Below are positions 8,740-16,668 of a stretch of DNA of 39,854 nt, one piece after another; position 1 is the first letter of the stretch, and every line of letters starts with the position of its first letter. The stretch comes from an uncultured Bacteroidales bacterium (GTDB lineage Bacteria; Bacteroidota; Bacteroidia; Bacteroidales; F082). The DNA is taken from NCBI GenBank assembly GCA_937926515.1, contig CALAZZ010000079.1:1-39854 (forward strand), given 5' to 3'. The notes beneath the pieces are model-generated. The model was not told the origin of the DNA and did no database searches. It saw nothing but the letters and a program-made list of their open reading frames with translations. A program made the translations under genes and the position numbers.

Positions 8740-9435
8740 CTATGGTGTTGATAGTGAAACGGGTAATATCTTGCCATTGAAATATTGATGGCCATTCAAG
8801 GCAAAATCAGCAATAAATCCGGCCATTTCTGCTGCACTCAGTGGTGCATTATATCCCGGGAATGCAGCTGATAACATTTCAGTTTGTGCTGATCCCAGCG
8901 CAAGACAGTTTGCTTTAATGCCTGTATCTTTAAGTTCTTCAGCAAGACATTCGGTCAAAATGGCTACAGCTCCCTTGGCTGCACTATAGAGCGACAAGCC
9001 GGAAAATTTGGCACTTCCCTGGAATCCTCCCATGCTACCGATGTTCACAATATGTGCAGGCTTTTCGAAATAAGGGAGTAAAGTTTTAACCAGCATGAAC
9101 ACTGCCTTCACATTCACGTTAAAAATTTGGTCAAAATCATCTGTGTTTAACTCCGCCAGTGGTTTGTTAACAAGAAAACCGGCGTTATTGATTAATATGC
9201 TGGGTTTAAGATTATGGGAAACTAGTGAATTTTCAACAGTTCTGATGCCGGTTATTGTCGCAAGATCAACAGGTAGCGGGATGACTTCTGAACCTTCATG
9301 AGACCCTCGTTTCAACAAATTAAGTTTTTCACCGTCGCGCGCACAAGCCAAAACCCTGTTGCCATCGTGTTCGGCTAATAGATTAACCAGCTCATGTCCA
9401 ATTCCCCTGCTTGCACCTGTTACAATAATGTCCAT
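8740..9435 (-). CDS. Short-chain dehydrogenase/reductase
   Basis: A classical SDR of 231 residues. TGASRGIG (residues 6-13) binds the dinucleotide, NNAG is at 83-86, and the catalytic set is S134, Y150 and K154 (YSAAK). The length is normal for the family. The alcohol or ketone substrate cannot be deduced. The terminal residues after KILPVS are short, consistent with a small cytosolic oxidoreductase. It is the first gene of a possible unit with rseC and is divergent from the DUF4783-nadC operon. Confidence 0.9.
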   Translation of the reverse strand: MDIIVTGASRGIGHELVNLLAEHDGNRVLACARDGEKLNLLKRGSHEGSEVIPLPVDLATITGIRTVENSLVSHNLKPSILINNAGFLVNKPLAELNTDDFDQIFNVNVKAVFMLVKTLLPYFEKPAHIVNIGSMGGFQGSAKFSGLSLYSAAKGAVAILTECLAEELKDTGIKANCLALGSAQTEMLSAAFPGYNAPLSAAEMAGFIADFALNGHQYFNGKILPVSLSTP

Positions 9436-9482
9436 TTATTTGATATTTTGATCAACTGTCCTTTTAAAGTCCGAATCTGTTT

Positions 9483-9490
9483 CAAAATTA
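9483..9490 (-). promoter_or_regulatory. Putative -7 element of the SDR gene
   Basis: Minus strand TAATTTTG fits TAnnTTTG, 47 bases before the start codon. A TTTG lies upstream at 9513-9516, with 22 bases between, slightly longer than the preferred 19-20. Confidence 0.4.
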
Positions 9491-9674
9491 TAAAAATCTC
9501 AGATTTAGAGGCCAAACTTTAGAATTACGGCATAGTTTTGGTATTTGAAAGCATAGAAAAAGAGGAAGGAGTTTAATAATTAGTAAGCTGTAATTCAAAC
9601 AAATAAGTTGAAGCAGGTAGGAGCAAGTTGCCTGGTTTTGCTTTATTTACCAACAGGGTCTTCCGGCTTTTTCT

Positions 9675-9682
9675 TATTTTTG
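9675..9682 (+). promoter_or_regulatory. Putative -7 element of the DUF4783-nadC operon
   Basis: TATTTTTG fits the Bacteroidota -7 consensus and lies 56 bases before the ATG at 9739. No good -33 element is present at 19-21 bases. Confidence 0.45.
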
Positions 9683-9738
9683 CCATGAACTGTTGTATTG
9701 TAAGAAACAGAAACAGACATTTCCCTACAAACCTGAAA

Positions 9739-10140
9739 ATGAAACAACACACCGTTTTGATTTTTATAGTTTTGCTGATTTCAAGACCTGCATCGGCGCA
9801 GGATGCTTCTGATGTGGTAACTGGCATCACTGAAGCATTTAAAGAGGGAGATTCGCGAAAACTTTCAGCTTATTTTGGGACTACCCTCGTTATGGAACTT
9901 CCCGGTAAAAGCGGTAGTTATAGCAAGAGCCAGGCACAGATGATCATGCGTGACTTTTTTGCCGGCAACACTCCCGAAAAATTTGCCGTGGATCATCAGG
10001 GGAATAATCGTGATGGAAGCCAATTTCTGATTGGAAGGTTTGATACACGAAAAATGAGGTTCAGGATCTATCTCATTATGAAGCATCAAAAGAACGACTT
10101 ACTGATACATCATTTGAATATCACGGAGCATGAGCAATGA
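9739..10140 (+). CDS. Secreted DUF4783-like protein
   Basis: The chosen ATG gives 133 residues with a clear signal peptide (hydrophobic residues 5-14, cleavage after ASA at about residue 20). The frame is open from 9628, but the earlier ATG lies before the -7 element and would bury the signal peptide. The mature part of about 113 residues matches the small alpha+beta, NTF2-like DUF4783 pattern of Bacteroidota (ITEAFKEGDSRKLSAYF, then a YSKSQAQMIMRDFF helix). Function is unknown. Its last 11 bases overlap the start of nadC, so the two are translationally coupled; small DUF4783 genes beside nadC are, as far as I recall, a recurrent arrangement. Confidence 0.75.
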   Translation: MKQHTVLIFIVLLISRPASAQDASDVVTGITEAFKEGDSRKLSAYFGTTLVMELPGKSGSYSKSQAQMIMRDFFAGNTPEKFAVDHQGNNRDGSQFLIGRFDTRKMRFRIYLIMKHQKNDLLIHHLNITEHEQ

Positions 10141-10981
10141 TTTACCTGCTATAATAGAGCTGATCAAGCTGGCTGTTGGGGAAGATTTGGGTGATGGTGA
10201 CCACACATCTTTGGCTACCATACCTGAAAGCATGAAAGGTAAGGCCCATTTGTTGGTGAAGGAGGAAGGTGTAGTGGCGGGGATTCAAATCGCCAAATTG
10301 GTTTTTCAAACGGTTGACCCTTCCATTGGTTTCCGCACTTTTATTGATGATGGTTCACGGGTGTTTAGAGGTGACATTGTCTTTGAAGTGGACGGGCCTG
10401 TGGTGTCGATATTAAGTGCTGAACGGCTTGCATTGAATTATCTGCAACGTATGAGCGGCATTGCAACCCAAACGAATCAGATGGTCAGCTTGCTTGCAGG
10501 GCTTAAAACACGATTGCTTGATACCCGAAAAACGACTCCCAATATGAGGCCATTTGAAAAGTTGGCCGTTCGGTTGGGTGGTGGATACAACCACAGGTTT
10601 GGATTGTTTGATATGATACTGATCAAGAACAACCATATTGATTTTGCCGGAGGTATTTGCCAAGCCATACAATCAGCAAATGACTATCTGAAGCAAACCG
10701 GTAAAAGACTTCAGATCGAAATCGAAGTGCGTAATTTTGATGAGCTTAAGGAGGTAATTGAAACTGGTCATATAAACCGTATCATGCTGGACAACTTTAC
10801 CCCCTCCGATTTAAAGAAAGCAGTTGAGTTGATCGATGGGCGTTATGAAACCGAAGCTTCCGGCGGTATCACCAGGGACCGTCTTCGGGAGTTTGCTGAG
10901 ACAGGTGTTGATTTTATCTCAGTAGGTGCACTGACCCATCAGATCATGAGTGTTGATATGAGCCTGAGGGCTGTTACTTAA
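10130..10981 (+). CDS. nadC: Nicotinate-nucleotide pyrophosphorylase (carboxylating)
   Basis: Quinolinate phosphoribosyltransferase, 283 residues, which makes nicotinate mononucleotide from quinolinate and PRPP in de novo NAD synthesis. Family signatures are all present: EDLGDGDHTS near the start, RLALNYLQRMSGIAT, DTRKTTPNMRPFEKLAV, GGGYNHRFGLFDMILIKNNH, IEIEVRNFDEL, MLDNF, and EASGGI followed by VDFISVGALTH at the end. The length is standard. It overlaps the preceding gene by 11 bases and is followed after 11 bases by the membrane protein gene. nadA and nadB are not in the window. Confidence 0.97.
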   Translation: MSNDLPAIIELIKLAVGEDLGDGDHTSLATIPESMKGKAHLLVKEEGVVAGIQIAKLVFQTVDPSIGFRTFIDDGSRVFRGDIVFEVDGPVVSILSAERLALNYLQRMSGIATQTNQMVSLLAGLKTRLLDTRKTTPNMRPFEKLAVRLGGGYNHRFGLFDMILIKNNHIDFAGGICQAIQSANDYLKQTGKRLQIEIEVRNFDELKEVIETGHINRIMLDNFTPSDLKKAVELIDGRYETEASGGITRDRLREFAETGVDFISVGALTHQIMSVDMSLRAVT

Positions 10982-10992
10982 TAAAATTCACT

Positions 10993-11925
10993 TTGAACAG
11001 ATTCAAGCGAAAGACATTACGGTGGTATGTGACATTGCGCAATAAAACAATTGAACTGTTGCGCTTAATCATACTCCCCGGGTTTGGGAGGATGCCACTT
11101 TACGATGTGCTTTCTTTTTTCTTTAAAGGGTTGTTTGAAGGTTCACTCACCACACGTGCATCTTCTGTTTCATTTAATTTTTTTCTTGCAATTTTTCCCT
11201 TCATCATCTTCCTGTTTACGCTTATTCCATATATTCCCATAACTGCCTTTCAAGATACCTTGCTTGATCTGTTTGAGGATGTGATCCCCCCTGACACTTA
11301 TGAAATGGTTGAGAGTACCATTTTTGATATTGTAAAGAGACAGAATACGGGCTTGCTATCCTTAAGTTTTGTACTTACGTTCTTTTTCAGTACTAACGGT
11401 GTAAGTGCGATCATGGATGGTTTCAACAAAACCTGGCATGCCATCGAAACCAAAACCTGGTGGCAGCAGCGCCTTTCCGCTATGTTTATCATGGTTTTAC
11501 TCTCCCTTTTTGTTATTATCGCAATCGGTTTGATCACCATGGGAGGTACTGCCATTTACTGGATGCTTGAACATGAATGGATCAAAGGTGAGTTTACCGT
11601 GATTATGTTGCTTGTGATGAAGTGGATCATTGTGTTGCTCCTGACATTTCTAAGTGTCTCTTTGCTTTATTACCTTGCTCCGGCTGAGCGCAGTGAGTAT
11701 CGTTTCTTTAGCCCGGGTTCCATATTGGCAACTGTATTGCTCATCGTGGGTACTCTGGGTTTTAACTTTTACATTCAGAATTTTTCACGATACAATGCTT
11801 TGTACGGCTCTATTGGAACCCTATTGATCTTTTTGCTTTGGATTTACTTCAATGCATTGATCTTACTAATTGGATTTGAGTTGAATGCGAGTATAAAGCA
11901 AGCCAGGAAAAAAGATTCCCGATGA
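10993..11925 (+). CDS. YihY/BrkB-family inner membrane protein
   Basis: A 310-residue polytopic membrane protein with about six helices and the family's hallmark sequence TTRASSVSFNFFLAIFPF followed by LIPYIPI. Other conserved blocks are FSTNGVSAIMDGFNKTWH and the late YGSIGTLLIFLLWIYFNALILLIGFELNA. The function of the family is not settled (formerly annotated ribonuclease BN). The frame opens with TTG; the next in-frame ATG (around 11089) would remove the typical ILPGF-YDVL leader, so the TTG start is preferred. It is probably cotranscribed with nadC. It ends only seven bases from the convergent HprK-like gene, leaving no room for a terminator between them. Confidence 0.88.
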   Translation: MNRFKRKTLRWYVTLRNKTIELLRLIILPGFGRMPLYDVLSFFFKGLFEGSLTTRASSVSFNFFLAIFPFIIFLFTLIPYIPITAFQDTLLDLFEDVIPPDTYEMVESTIFDIVKRQNTGLLSLSFVLTFFFSTNGVSAIMDGFNKTWHAIETKTWWQQRLSAMFIMVLLSLFVIIAIGLITMGGTAIYWMLEHEWIKGEFTVIMLLVMKWIIVLLLTFLSVSLLYYLAPAERSEYRFFSPGSILATVLLIVGTLGFNFYIQNFSRYNALYGSIGTLLIFLLWIYFNALILLIGFELNASIKQARKKDSR

Positions 11926-11932
11926 TGAGGGC

Positions 11933-13030
11933 TTAATCTTTAGTTTTTGTCAACCGTAGTATTAGCGATTCCATATGGTTCAGGTATTTCTGGTGAGACA
12001 TGGTATCACTCACTTTCACCAGGTAGATTTCAGTTTTGGAGAGTTGAGCTTTGAACTGTGTCACATACCTTTCAGAGAAATGATCTTCAAGCTTAAATTG
12101 ACCCAGCTCTTCCTGCATGATTACAGCTGAAATACCGGCAGCTTCGGTACTATTCAACTTCTGATATTCAAACAGATTGATTTGATTGGTTCGTTCAATG
12201 ATAAAATAGATGTCTATTTTTGATGCTTTGCCTACATCAAATATCCTATCAGGTCTTACACGTATTCGAGGAGGTTTTCTAAAGAGAGGTGAATAGAGTA
12301 GCCAGTGAATCTTTCGCAATATGCTGAATGATCCCATAAGCCGTTTTTGTAGCTGTGGTTCGCCCACCAGATTGTATTGATATATTTTTGGAAGGTTAAG
12401 GTTTGGATAAATGCAATGTGCACGGATTATGGCCATATCGTCTGTAATGAATGAACCTGACTTATGAAAACATGCCCTTAAGGCAATGGAAGTTTTTCCT
12501 ACACCTCCACGGCCGCCTATTAGTATGGTTTTTTCATTAAGATTGAATGCAGCACCGTGGATCAACAAAATATCGTCCATCCTGCTAAGCAGAGGGATGA
12601 TCACATTTTCGTGAAAAATCTGTCCAACATATTCCTCCCGGATGGTATATTGGTTGCTTGTAAGCTTCTGCATAAGCTTAAAAAGTAAATTTTTATGTGG
12701 AACAATGCAGAAGAAAGCTTGAGCTGGTTTCTTCTCAGTTGAAAGGGCCACCTTCGAGTTTTTAAATGTATAAACCAGGTATGCACCTTCGTTTGCTTCA
12801 TGCAGCCTGATGAATTCATCATAAGTGAGATAGCTGAAAACAACTTCTGGTTCTTGGTCAGTTAAGGGATATAGTTTCAGCTCATCAAGCAATTGATCTG
12901 ATCCCGGTGTATTTTGAACCTCAATGAGGCAAGGAATCCCGGTAATATGTAAGTTTAGTTTTTCCAAGATAACAATGGATATAATACAAATAGTTAATAT
13001 CTGATCAGTATTATGGTTTAAGTGAATCAA
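11933..13030 (-). CDS. HPr kinase/PEPCK-like P-loop protein in a glycan operon
   Basis: A 365-residue protein with a Walker A motif GGRGGVGKTS (residues 172-181) preceded by LLIHGAAFNL and followed by FITDDM (D197, D198). This is the layout of HprK/PEPCK-type serine-kinase-like proteins that appear beside glycan or peptide export genes. Residues 1-160 do not resemble the HprK regulatory domain in an obvious way. The phosphorylated substrate is unknown, and HPr itself is not implied. The ATG at 13030 overlaps the preceding glycosyltransferase by 20 bases; a TTG at 12967 (residue 22) is an alternative start because the first 20 residues look unconstrained. It is the last gene of the flippase-glycosyltransferase operon. 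Confidence 0.65.
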   Translation of the reverse strand: MIHLNHNTDQILTICIISIVILEKLNLHITGIPCLIEVQNTPGSDQLLDELKLYPLTDQEPEVVFSYLTYDEFIRLHEANEGAYLVYTFKNSKVALSTEKKPAQAFFCIVPHKNLLFKLMQKLTSNQYTIREEYVGQIFHENVIIPLLSRMDDILLIHGAAFNLNEKTILIGGRGGVGKTSIALRACFHKSGSFITDDMAIIRAHCIYPNLNLPKIYQYNLVGEPQLQKRLMGSFSILRKIHWLLYSPLFRKPPRIRVRPDRIFDVGKASKIDIYFIIERTNQINLFEYQKLNSTEAAGISAVIMQEELGQFKLEDHFSERYVTQFKAQLSKTEIYLVKVSDTMSHQKYLNHMESLILRLTKTKD

Positions 13031-14084
13031 TAAGTTGAATCAGCTTGCTTGAACGATATGTCTGATGAAAATGTTCCCGAATATGTTTTCTTGCTTTTCG
13101 GCCTAACTCATCGTCAGCATCAAGGGCTCTAAAAATTAGTGCTTTGGCTTTTTCTGCGTTTTTCTCATCCAGGATGAATCCACAATCGCCAATACCTTTT
13201 GGGATGCCATTCACATCAGATCCGACTGGTATGCATTCACAAAGCATGGCTTCGCATAGCGTATTGGGCAAACCCTCACTCATCGAGAACTGGGCAAAGA
13301 CCTTGCAACTGCTAAGTATAGCCGGTAGTTCATCATTGGGCAGATAGCCCATAAAATGCACATTTGGTGTAGATCTGGTTTTGGCCATTTCTTCCATTTT
13401 GCCTTGTAATCCAACCAAGTAAAAAGAAATATCAGGCATAATGGCTGCGGTATCAAGGTACAGATCAAGGCCCTTTCGCCTAAACGTCTGTGTGGTGGGG
13501 GCACCACCTATGGTGATAACAGCCTTTTTTCGATCTATATTTTTATGCCTACGCCACTTCTGATCATCATATCCTGTTGGTACTACCTGAATATTGCCTT
13601 TGAGGCGCTTCACAAAATGCCTGATGCCTATTGGGTATCCATTTCCACTTGGATCGGCATAGGTATTGAGCCCCTCAACCAGGCTTTCATCAACAGGAAG
13701 TATCAGATCAGCCAATTTGTATGATCTCCTGGCACAGAAAGCCCTGAAATTTTTTTTAAGAAACACACCAAAATTGATAGATGGGACGCTTACAGCATCA
13801 TATCCGCCCACAACAATCACTACTTTTTTGCCAGCTATCTTTCCAAAGAGTGAGGGGATGAAGCTATGATAATCGGCAAACCAAATGTAAATAATATCAA
13901 ATCGGTAAATGTTGAATAAACAATATAATTTGAGTTTAGCCATTTCCAAAATGAAACGGAATGGGTTTTTGGATGATCGATGGCGATATCTTGACACCTT
14001 GAAATGGGACGAAAGTATCCGGTCATCCTCCCGAACAAAAGTGGCATAATTCTGATAGATCAGCAACAACCTTTTTTGTTTCAT
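13011..14084 (-). CDS. Glycosyltransferase family 4 protein
   Basis: A 357-residue GT-B glycosyltransferase. The C-terminal half carries the retaining-enzyme EX7E signature in SEGLPNTLCEAM, preceded by HFMGYLPNDELPAILSSC and followed by GSDVNGIPKGIGDCGFIL. The N-terminal half has the usual acceptor-side beta strands (IIYIWFADYHSF, KVVIVVGGYDAV). The donor sugar and acceptor cannot be read. The start overlaps the stop of the flippase gene by four bases (ATGA), and the end overlaps the HprK-like gene, so the three are one unit. Confidence 0.88.
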   Translation of the reverse strand: MKQKRLLLIYQNYATFVREDDRILSSHFKVSRYRHRSSKNPFRFILEMAKLKLYCLFNIYRFDIIYIWFADYHSFIPSLFGKIAGKKVVIVVGGYDAVSVPSINFGVFLKKNFRAFCARRSYKLADLILPVDESLVEGLNTYADPSGNGYPIGIRHFVKRLKGNIQVVPTGYDDQKWRRHKNIDRKKAVITIGGAPTTQTFRRKGLDLYLDTAAIMPDISFYLVGLQGKMEEMAKTRSTPNVHFMGYLPNDELPAILSSCKVFAQFSMSEGLPNTLCEAMLCECIPVGSDVNGIPKGIGDCGFILDEKNAEKAKALIFRALDADDELGRKARKHIREHFHQTYRSSKLIQLIDSLKP

Positions 14085-15565
14085 TTTTTAAGATAGGTTT
14101 TTTTAAGATAGGCTACATTGGCCATTAACTCATCCGATGCCTTAAATTGTATACACAGCAATCCGTAAACTACAGTTATCGCAAGGCTTCGCACAGCAAT
14201 ATCCAGCACAAAATGTTGCAATGCGGGTATCAACAGCTGCAGTCCAAAGGTGACCAAAGCAATCACCATAACCTTGATATGTTTGATATTGAATGGTTGC
14301 ATATTATACTTTTTCTTCAAAAAGAAGAACCTCAATAAAATAAAAATGGTATAGGAAAATACTGAAGCAAAGGCAGCTCCGTTTAAACCAAACAGAGGTA
14401 TAAACAGCATGTTTGAAAGCACTATAAGGATGAGCAATATGATCATAAAGTGACTCATATAGCGATAATGAGGTGATACGGAGATGATGGTTCCGCTAAC
14501 CCCGGCGCCCATCTCAATGAGGTTTGACAACCCAATAAGGAGGATCACATAGCGTCCGGCCTTAAATTCCTCAGGCAGGATATGAAACACATTATCAATA
14601 TTTCCCCAAATGCCAATCAGGATGAGTGCCCCGATGATGAATTGATTGATGCTTGTTTTTGTGTAGATCTCCTGCACCAGTTTTAGATTGTTGTCTTTCC
14701 AGGCATCTGCAAGCAGGGCCGAGGTTATTTTTTTCACCATGCGTGACGGGATGATAACAAGTGTGCCGAAAAAGAATGTGATTCCATAAATGCCGGTCTC
14801 GCTCAATCCCAGGTAGTGGTTTACCATGATGCTGTCAATATTCAGGATGGCGATATTACTGAATCCCACCATAATACCAAAAAAACCAACACTATAGAGG
14901 CTCCTGGTCATATCCTTAGTCAGAAAGGCTGGATCGGATTTCACGGCAAATTCACCATCCAGAATAAGGCTGAACATCAGCATTAAGGTTGGCAAACAAT
15001 AGGCAATGATATAGAGCCAAATAAATCCATTGAAATCTACTACATCAAAAAAGAAAAGCACAATGGCTGTAAGAATAAAAAAGCGTTGGTAAACTTCTTT
15101 ATAAAGCGTACCTTTTACTGCATTGTACAAAACCTTGTAATAGTTATCAAAAAGATGAAAGAAGGTAACAGCCAGTATCATGGGTACAGCCAAATCAATG
15201 TATTGACTGAGCATCTGGTTCCCAGCCTCATCCCGGCCCAGCAATAGCCAGTCTTTGAGCAGGTAAAAAACAATTAAAGCAATCAAAAATCCTACAACTG
15301 ATACGCCGATACCAATAAGCAAAAACCCATGATGGGCCGAATTCCTATCGCGGAAATAGGTGAACATTCTTGTGGTTATACTTGCAAATCCCAGATTAGC
15401 CAGCTGGGCAAATATTGCCGTGTTGGCAACAAGCAGTTTGATCACACCATTTTCCTCCAGGCTAAACCAATTTGGCAGGAGCAGTCCTGTGGTAACAAAT
15501 CCCAACAAAACGCCCATGTATGAAATGACCGTCCCTTTTATGGTTTGCTTTTGAATAATGCCCAA
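14081..15565 (-). CDS. Polysaccharide flippase (Wzx/MOP superfamily)
   Basis: A 494-residue membrane protein with about 12-14 hydrophobic helices and the overall look of the oligosaccharide-lipid exporters (opening TVISYMGVLLGFVTTGLLLPN, then repeated pairs of helices). Such proteins move lipid-linked sugar units from the cytoplasmic to the periplasmic face of the inner membrane. It is first in the operon with a glycosyltransferase and the HprK-like protein, and divergent from the glycerol-3-phosphate dehydrogenase gene. A -7 element is present at 15638-15645. Confidence 0.85.
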   Translation of the reverse strand: MGIIQKQTIKGTVISYMGVLLGFVTTGLLLPNWFSLEENGVIKLLVANTAIFAQLANLGFASITTRMFTYFRDRNSAHHGFLLIGIGVSVVGFLIALIVFYLLKDWLLLGRDEAGNQMLSQYIDLAVPMILAVTFFHLFDNYYKVLYNAVKGTLYKEVYQRFFILTAIVLFFFDVVDFNGFIWLYIIAYCLPTLMLMFSLILDGEFAVKSDPAFLTKDMTRSLYSVGFFGIMVGFSNIAILNIDSIMVNHYLGLSETGIYGITFFFGTLVIIPSRMVKKITSALLADAWKDNNLKLVQEIYTKTSINQFIIGALILIGIWGNIDNVFHILPEEFKAGRYVILLIGLSNLIEMGAGVSGTIISVSPHYRYMSHFMIILLILIVLSNMLFIPLFGLNGAAFASVFSYTIFILLRFFFLKKKYNMQPFNIKHIKVMVIALVTFGLQLLIPALQHFVLDIAVRSLAITVVYGLLCIQFKASDELMANVAYLKKTYLKK

Positions 15566-15610
15566 AGCCTTATGGTTAAATGGTGATTATCGTGTTTCGA
15601 TTGATTTGGC

Positions 15611-15618
15611 TACATTTG
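15611..15618 (+). promoter_or_regulatory. Putative -7 element of the glycerol-3-phosphate dehydrogenase gene
   Basis: TACATTTG fits TAnnTTTG and lies 34 bases before the ATG at 15653. It interleaves with a minus-strand element 20 bases to the right, so the two divergent promoters overlap. No clear -33 element is seen. Confidence 0.45.
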
Positions 15619-15637
15619 TCATCGCATAAATGCGGTT

Positions 15638-15645
15638 CAAAAATA
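15638..15645 (-). promoter_or_regulatory. Putative -7 element of the flippase operon
   Basis: Read on the minus strand, TATTTTTG fits the consensus and lies 72 bases before the flippase start. Transcription would begin close to the plus-strand -7 element of the opposite gene. Confidence 0.4.
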
Positions 15646-15652
15646 AGCATAA

Positions 15653-16633
15653 ATGATCTCACCTAAAAAAATATGCATCATCGGTGCCGGAGCTATCGGA
15701 ACTGCCATGGCTCATGAGCTGGCAGGCAGACCATCAAATGAGGTCAGTCTTTGGTCCAAAGAACTTGATGTAATAGCCGACATAAGCACAAAAGGAATTA
15801 ATAGTAAATATTTTCCAAAGATCAAACTCAATTCTGCAATCAAAGCTACTGCAAATGATGGGGTGATGGCACAGGCAGATATTTTGTTTCTGGCCATACC
15901 TTCGGTTGCCGTTTTGGATGTTGTTGAAAAATATAAGGATGTGTTTCGCTCTGATGCTATCCTGGTCAACCTTGCCAAAGGCTTTTGCAGTCAAAACCGA
16001 CTGATTACCGATTGCTTAGAGGCGGTGTGCGAAAACCCTGTTGTAACATTAAAGGGCCCCAGTTTTGCCCGCGAGCTGATCAATAATCAACCCACTGCAT
16101 TTACGCTGGGATCAAAAAACGAAAAACATTTCCAATTGTTTGATGAGCTATTCGCCGGAACCTGCATCTATATTGACCACAGTACAGACCTGAAGGGCGT
16201 GGAGCTGGCAAGCATACTAAAAAACATCTATGCGATTGCCATAGGCATAGTGGATGCCAATTTTGATTCACCTAATTTGCGTTCACTTGTGCTTACGCGT
16301 GCCATGAACGAAATGCGTCAATTGCTAATCCATTTTGGCGGACTGGAGCAAACCATGTTTAATTATTGTGGTTTCGGTGATTTTACCCTTACAGCACTCA
16401 ATGATCTAAGTCGCAACCGCACCCTGGGACTTTTGATCGGTAAGGGTTTTTTTACCGCTGATATTTCACAAAAGGTGGTGCTGGAAGGCAGGATTGCGGT
16501 GAATGTTTTTGCTACTAAATTATTAAGAATCGAAGAGACACAAGTGAGATATCCAATCCTGGCTGAGTTGCATAAGGTTTTTAATGTGGATTATGATGTT
16601 TCTGATTTTGTATCAAATATGTTAGTTAATTGA
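15653..16633 (+). CDS. gpsA: NAD(P)-dependent glycerol-3-phosphate dehydrogenase, divergent form
   Basis: A 326-residue protein of normal GpsA length. The N-terminal dinucleotide motif is GAGAIG (residues 11-16) where classical GpsA reads GAGSWG. The family signatures GPSFAREL (135-142), the catalytic-lysine region ASILKNIYAIAIGI (K190), a GFGDFTLT block and SRNRTLG (253-259) are present. The enzyme reduces dihydroxyacetone phosphate to sn-glycerol 3-phosphate for phospholipids. The position between two envelope-glycan units fits a lipid or glycerol-phosphate supply role. It may be a second copy specialised for a surface polymer; whether the genome has another gpsA cannot be seen here. It ends 35 bases from a convergent glycosyltransferase. 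Confidence 0.82.
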   Translation: MISPKKICIIGAGAIGTAMAHELAGRPSNEVSLWSKELDVIADISTKGINSKYFPKIKLNSAIKATANDGVMAQADILFLAIPSVAVLDVVEKYKDVFRSDAILVNLAKGFCSQNRLITDCLEAVCENPVVTLKGPSFARELINNQPTAFTLGSKNEKHFQLFDELFAGTCIYIDHSTDLKGVELASILKNIYAIAIGIVDANFDSPNLRSLVLTRAMNEMRQLLIHFGGLEQTMFNYCGFGDFTLTALNDLSRNRTLGLLIGKGFFTADISQKVVLEGRIAVNVFATKLLRIEETQVRYPILAELHKVFNVDYDVSDFVSNMLVN

Positions 16634-16668
16634 TGCCGATCTTTGCTCGTAGAATGGGTCATTTCATG

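Larger units (their letters stand above)
9436..9738. other. Divergent intergenic region
   Basis: Between the dehydrogenase and the DUF4783 gene. It holds promoter-like elements for both directions (9483-9490 minus, 9675-9682 plus). A plus-strand frame runs through 9628-9738, but it lies largely before the plus promoter and does not look like protein; the real start is at 9739. Nothing else is seen. Confidence 0.5.

Noticed and set aside
11933..13030. True HPr kinase/phosphorylase
   Set aside because: The Walker motif and position in a glycan operon do not match HprK regulatory architecture, and no HPr or PTS gene is present.
13011..15565. Part of a phage or defence system
   Set aside because: The genes are recognisable as flippase and glycosyltransferase; no nuclease, integrase or phage structural gene is nearby.
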